Shown: in pieces, positions 61,907-64,000 of the stretch | Layout: each line of letters starts with the position of its first letter | Position numbering within the stretch: position 1 is the first letter of the stretch | Source of the DNA: CAZUMW01 sp964621615 | Lineage (GTDB): Bacteria; Desulfobacterota; WTBG01; CAIYCZ01; CAIRTM01 | Direction: 5' to 3' | Length of the DNA stretch: 64,000 nt | Assembly: GCA_964621615.1 (NCBI GenBank) | Contig: CAZUMW010000011.1 | Span: 45,639 to 109,638, forward strand | Made by a program: the position numbers and the translations under genes | Notes under the pieces: model-generated | Told to the model about the DNA's origin: nothing | Seen by the model: only the letters and a program-made list of their open reading frames with translations | The model's database searches: none

Positions 61907-61933
61907 GCCGGCCTGGCGCTCTTTATGGCCGGC
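61907..61933. terminator. GC-rich hairpin between convergent genes
   Basis: GCCGGCC (61907-61913) and GGCCGGC (61927-61933) form a 7-bp GC stem between the end of flavodoxin B and the 3' end of the uridine kinase gene. A bidirectional terminator is plausible, although neither side has a long U-tract; the arm overlaps the last codons of the kinase. Confidence 0.4.
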
Positions 61934-62600
61934 CGGCAGCTCGTTTTACAGAGCTTTTTTCTGCGTCAACACCGCTGGTACGTTCGCGCAGATAGCTGAT
62001 TATTTCATCGCAGTCTTTGCTGTTGGGAATAACAATGTCGGCCTTTGTCTTTGAGGGTTCGACAAAGGCCTCGTGCATGGGCTTTACGTGATTTCTGTAT
62101 TGACGGTAAATAAGATCAATTGATCTTCCTCTTTCTTTAACATCTCTGTGAATTCTTCGTATCAGCCTGAGATCATCCTGCTCATCAATATAAATTGTTA
62201 TTTTGCACAATGCATAAATACGTTCAATGGATAAAACATGAATGCCCTCTACAAGTATTATTGAGCGTGGATGTATTGTTTCATATTCCGGCAATCGAAT
62301 GTGCCTGGTAAAGCAGTAGCGCTGTTTTTTTATGCTGTGCCCATGCGCGAGAGAGCTGATATGCTCAGATAAAAGGGGCACGTCAAGCGCATCAGGATGA
62401 TCAAAATTCACTAAGTGCCTGTTTTCTATTGGGAGGTGGGAAAGATCATAGTAATAGGCATCGGCATCGATGATTGAGACAAACTGACTGCCGAGAGCGC
62501 GGTAAATGGTCTGGGAAAGGGTCGTTTTACCTGAACCGGTTCCGCCGCCAATTCCTACAATATACGGCTTGGTATTTCGGTATTTCATGTCATTTTTCAC
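61923..62600 (-). CDS. udk: Uridine kinase
   Basis: 225 residues of the PRK/uridine kinase family. P-loop 'VGIGGGTGSGKTTLSQTIY', 'IIDADAYYYDLSHLP' (catalytic Asp), 'NFDHPDALDVPLL' and 'IILVEGIHVL' are typical. It salvages uridine/cytidine to UMP/CMP. It overlaps the upstream exported-protein gene by 11 bases. An ATG five codons downstream is an alternative start. Confidence 0.92.
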   Translation of the reverse strand: MKNDMKYRNTKPYIVGIGGGTGSGKTTLSQTIYRALGSQFVSIIDADAYYYDLSHLPIENRHLVNFDHPDALDVPLLSEHISSLAHGHSIKKQRYCFTRHIRLPEYETIHPRSIILVEGIHVLSIERIYALCKITIYIDEQDDLRLIRRIHRDVKERGRSIDLIYRQYRNHVKPMHEAFVEPSKTKADIVIPNSKDCDEIISYLRERTSGVDAEKSSVKRAAGRP

Positions 62601-63078
62601 GTGATGCAGGCGTTTGTTTTTCAGGGCTGCCGTAAAAAAGAAGCGGTATGGTCTGTATTAATGTATTGCTGCGATGTTGCTCAAGGCTGGCATGTCCAAT
62701 AACGGTAATTTCAAATAGCCGCCACCCGTTCAGCGTAAGTTCATACCGGTAGGTGACATCCCTTTGAGGGGTATTCACTGTGAATGAAACGTCGGCGGCA
62801 AAGCTGCTTCTGCTTGCAGTAAATGTTCCTGATGCATTGTCTATCTGCTGGTCCTGAACAGAAAAAACACATGTGCCGTTATCCTGCATTGACAAGCTGC
62901 ACGTGCCCAGTGAACTCCCGGGCTTTAAGCTGAAGAATGTAATTGTATATGTCCGGTCTGTTTTCTGTTGCACAGACGTCTGAGCGCCATGCTGAGCAGA
63001 CATCGCAGCAATCGGAGCAATGAACACACTATTTAAAAATGCATGTATGAATAGTGTCGCAATAAATACACGGTACAT
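62590..63078 (-). CDS. Exported protein of unknown function
   Basis: 162 residues with an N-terminal hydrophobic signal ('VFIATLFIHAFLNSVFIAPI', then 'AAMSA'). The mature part is beta-rich with two cysteines ('LGTCSLSMQDNGTCVFSVQD') that could form a disulfide. No family is recognised. It lies between the TrkA-type gene and udk on the same strand. Confidence 0.6.
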   Translation of the reverse strand: MYRVFIATLFIHAFLNSVFIAPIAAMSAQHGAQTSVQQKTDRTYTITFFSLKPGSSLGTCSLSMQDNGTCVFSVQDQQIDNASGTFTASRSSFAADVSFTVNTPQRDVTYRYELTLNGWRLFEITVIGHASLEQHRSNTLIQTIPLLFYGSPEKQTPASREK

Positions 63079-63100
63079 AATTAGTTATAATAATACCCGG

Positions 63101-63802
63101 TTAATGAACCATTTTTTCAAGAAGATTTATCTGTTCCTGGGTGCCGATAACAACAAGAATATCACCCTGATCGATAACGGTCGAGGCTGTCGGCTGCAGA
63201 TTAAATGAATTATCTTTTTTGCGGATGGCAAGCACAAGCGAACCGGACTTTTGACGGATGTCTGCGTCTGCGATGCTTTTTCCAATCAGCGGGCAGCTGT
63301 CTGAAACACTGATTTCACTCAGGCTGAACTCAAGGCTTCCGCCGTGCATGACCATGTCCAGGAAATCGCTGGTAACCGGTTTGGTAGCCCATGCGGCCAT
63401 GCGTTTCCCTGAAATAAAATACGGCGAAATTACACGGTTTGCCCCGGCCATTTTCAGTTTTTTTTCAGCCTCCATATCACTTGCTCTGGCCACAATATAA
63501 AGATTGGGGTTAAGTGCGCGCGCGGACAGGGTGACGTATACGTTGTCAACATTGGAGTCGGCAGCTGATATTATGCCTTTTGCCGTTTTGATGCCGGCCT
63601 CTTTCAATCGTTCATCTGAGGTAATGTCGCCGATTATATAGGGAATGCCTTTGGGTTCGAGCTCTTCCTCTGTTCCGCTTTTTTTATCAATAACAACATA
63701 GGGAACATCGGCAGCCTCGAATTCATCAGCAACCTGATGGCCTGTTCTTCCGAAGCCGCAAATAATATAATGGCTTTTCATTTCCTGGATTTTTCGTTCC
63801 AT
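63101..63802 (-). CDS. TrkA/RCK-type potassium channel regulatory protein
   Basis: 233 residues: an RCK N domain with Rossmann motif 'HYIICGFGRTGHQVADEF' and 'VYVTLSARALNPNLYIVARA', then an RCK C (TrkA_C) domain ('SCPLIGKSIADADIRQKSGS', 'DILVVIGTQEQINLL'). Such rings gate K+ channels in response to nucleotides or ions. The ATG at 63802 has AGGAGG 8 bases upstream. The same frame continues upstream as channel-like sequence (see next entry), so this may be an internal start within a channel gene. Confidence 0.88.
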   Translation of the reverse strand: MERKIQEMKSHYIICGFGRTGHQVADEFEAADVPYVVIDKKSGTEEELEPKGIPYIIGDITSDERLKEAGIKTAKGIISAADSNVDNVYVTLSARALNPNLYIVARASDMEAEKKLKMAGANRVISPYFISGKRMAAWATKPVTSDFLDMVMHGGSLEFSLSEISVSDSCPLIGKSIADADIRQKSGSLVLAIRKKDNSFNLQPTASTVIDQGDILVVIGTQEQINLLEKMVH

Positions 63803-63952
63803 TTTTATTTTCCTCCTGTATCCCAGGATTTCACCTTCAACAATGAACTCTATAATCCTGGTAGCAACATACAGCGCAGCACCGACGCCCCCGACAGTGA
63901 TGAAAATGGTAAACAGCTTGCCTTCGGAAGTGAGGGGCTGTACTTGGTAGTG
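63803..63952 (-). pseudogene. Remnant or disrupted pore end of a two-TM potassium channel
   Basis: In frame with the RCK gene, codons upstream of 63802 read 'QPLTSEGKLFTIFITVGGVG', 'AALYVATRIIEFIVEGE' and 'ILGYRRKIK', the post-filter loop and second membrane helix of Kch/MthK-type channels. A TGA at 63955-63953 interrupts the frame just where the selectivity filter 'TVGYG' should be, and the upstream sequence in other frames does not resemble the channel. Either the gene is truncated, or there is an indel or assembly error close to the window end. Confidence 0.55.
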
Positions 63953-64000
63953 TCAAGAATCTTTCGCACTTTTCTCAGTAGGGCCTCAACCGGTTAGAGA

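Noticed and set aside
1..64000. tRNA, rRNA, CRISPR array or transposase genes
   Set aside because: None was recognised on either strand by reading for TPsiC-arm patterns, regular spaced repeats or transposase motifs.

Overview
The window comes from an uncultured Gram-negative bacterium of moderate GC. A secretin, a type II secretion (T2SS) operon, an outer-membrane porin and lipid-A-style envelope genes imply two membranes. Gene order alone does not fix the phylum. The rpsB-tsf-pyrH-frr-uppS-cdsA-dxr-rseP chain is widespread, and the ilvBN-pssA-leuA order recalls deltaproteobacteria and some candidate phyla such as Omnitrophota/Auribacterota. That placement is a guess.

Layout. 1-1566: edge of a VanZ-sulfatase membrane protein (minus) and a small methyltransferase. 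1824-9533: housekeeping run rpsB, tsf, pyrH, frr, uppS, cdsA, dxr, rseP, tsaB. 9644-17554: branched-chain amino acid genes ilvB, ilvN, leuA, leuC, leuD, leuB with pssA inserted and no ilvC. 17567-23213 (minus): HD-GYP phosphodiesterase, DUF488, Smr, DjlA-like, cardiolipin synthase and an endonuclease/phosphatase-family enzyme. 23328-45572: a histidine kinase and response regulator lead into a long T2SS/type IV-pilus-like region (F, G, H, I, J, K, L, M, C-like, D, A, TPR, E). It is interrupted by an unusual sigma factor, a YfhO-like membrane protein, a structured leader RNA and two copies of a 285-bp inverted-repeat element. 45577-50610: exported PQQ-propeller protein, a GT-C type glycosyltransferase and two exported unknowns. 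51171-57076: a phosphate regulon (porin, pstSCAB, phoU) with two arrays of 11-bp-spaced TTAACA repeats. 57531-64000: RluA-type pseudouridine synthase, a three-gene flavodoxin/bilin-reductase-like cassette, a uridine kinase, an exported unknown and a TrkA-type regulator.

Most novel content. (1) At 58942-61900, a membrane-anchored protein resembling ferredoxin-dependent bilin reductases lies between two paralogous HemG-like flavodoxins, one of which has a signal peptide. This suggests an undescribed, partly extracytoplasmic tetrapyrrole redox system. (2) A sigma factor at 26595 has a second region-4-like domain and a 19-residue motif present once at the N terminus and three times in tandem. (3) A 285-bp element occurs twice in the same orientation around the T2SS core; its 34-bp stem shows compensatory base changes. 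(4) An unclassified riboswitch-like leader with an intrinsic terminator lies before the gspL-gspD operon.

No tRNA, rRNA, CRISPR array or transposase gene was seen. Family calls come from reading motifs by eye, with no database search. Starts were moved from the longest ORF to a better ribosome-binding site or family start where that was visible.
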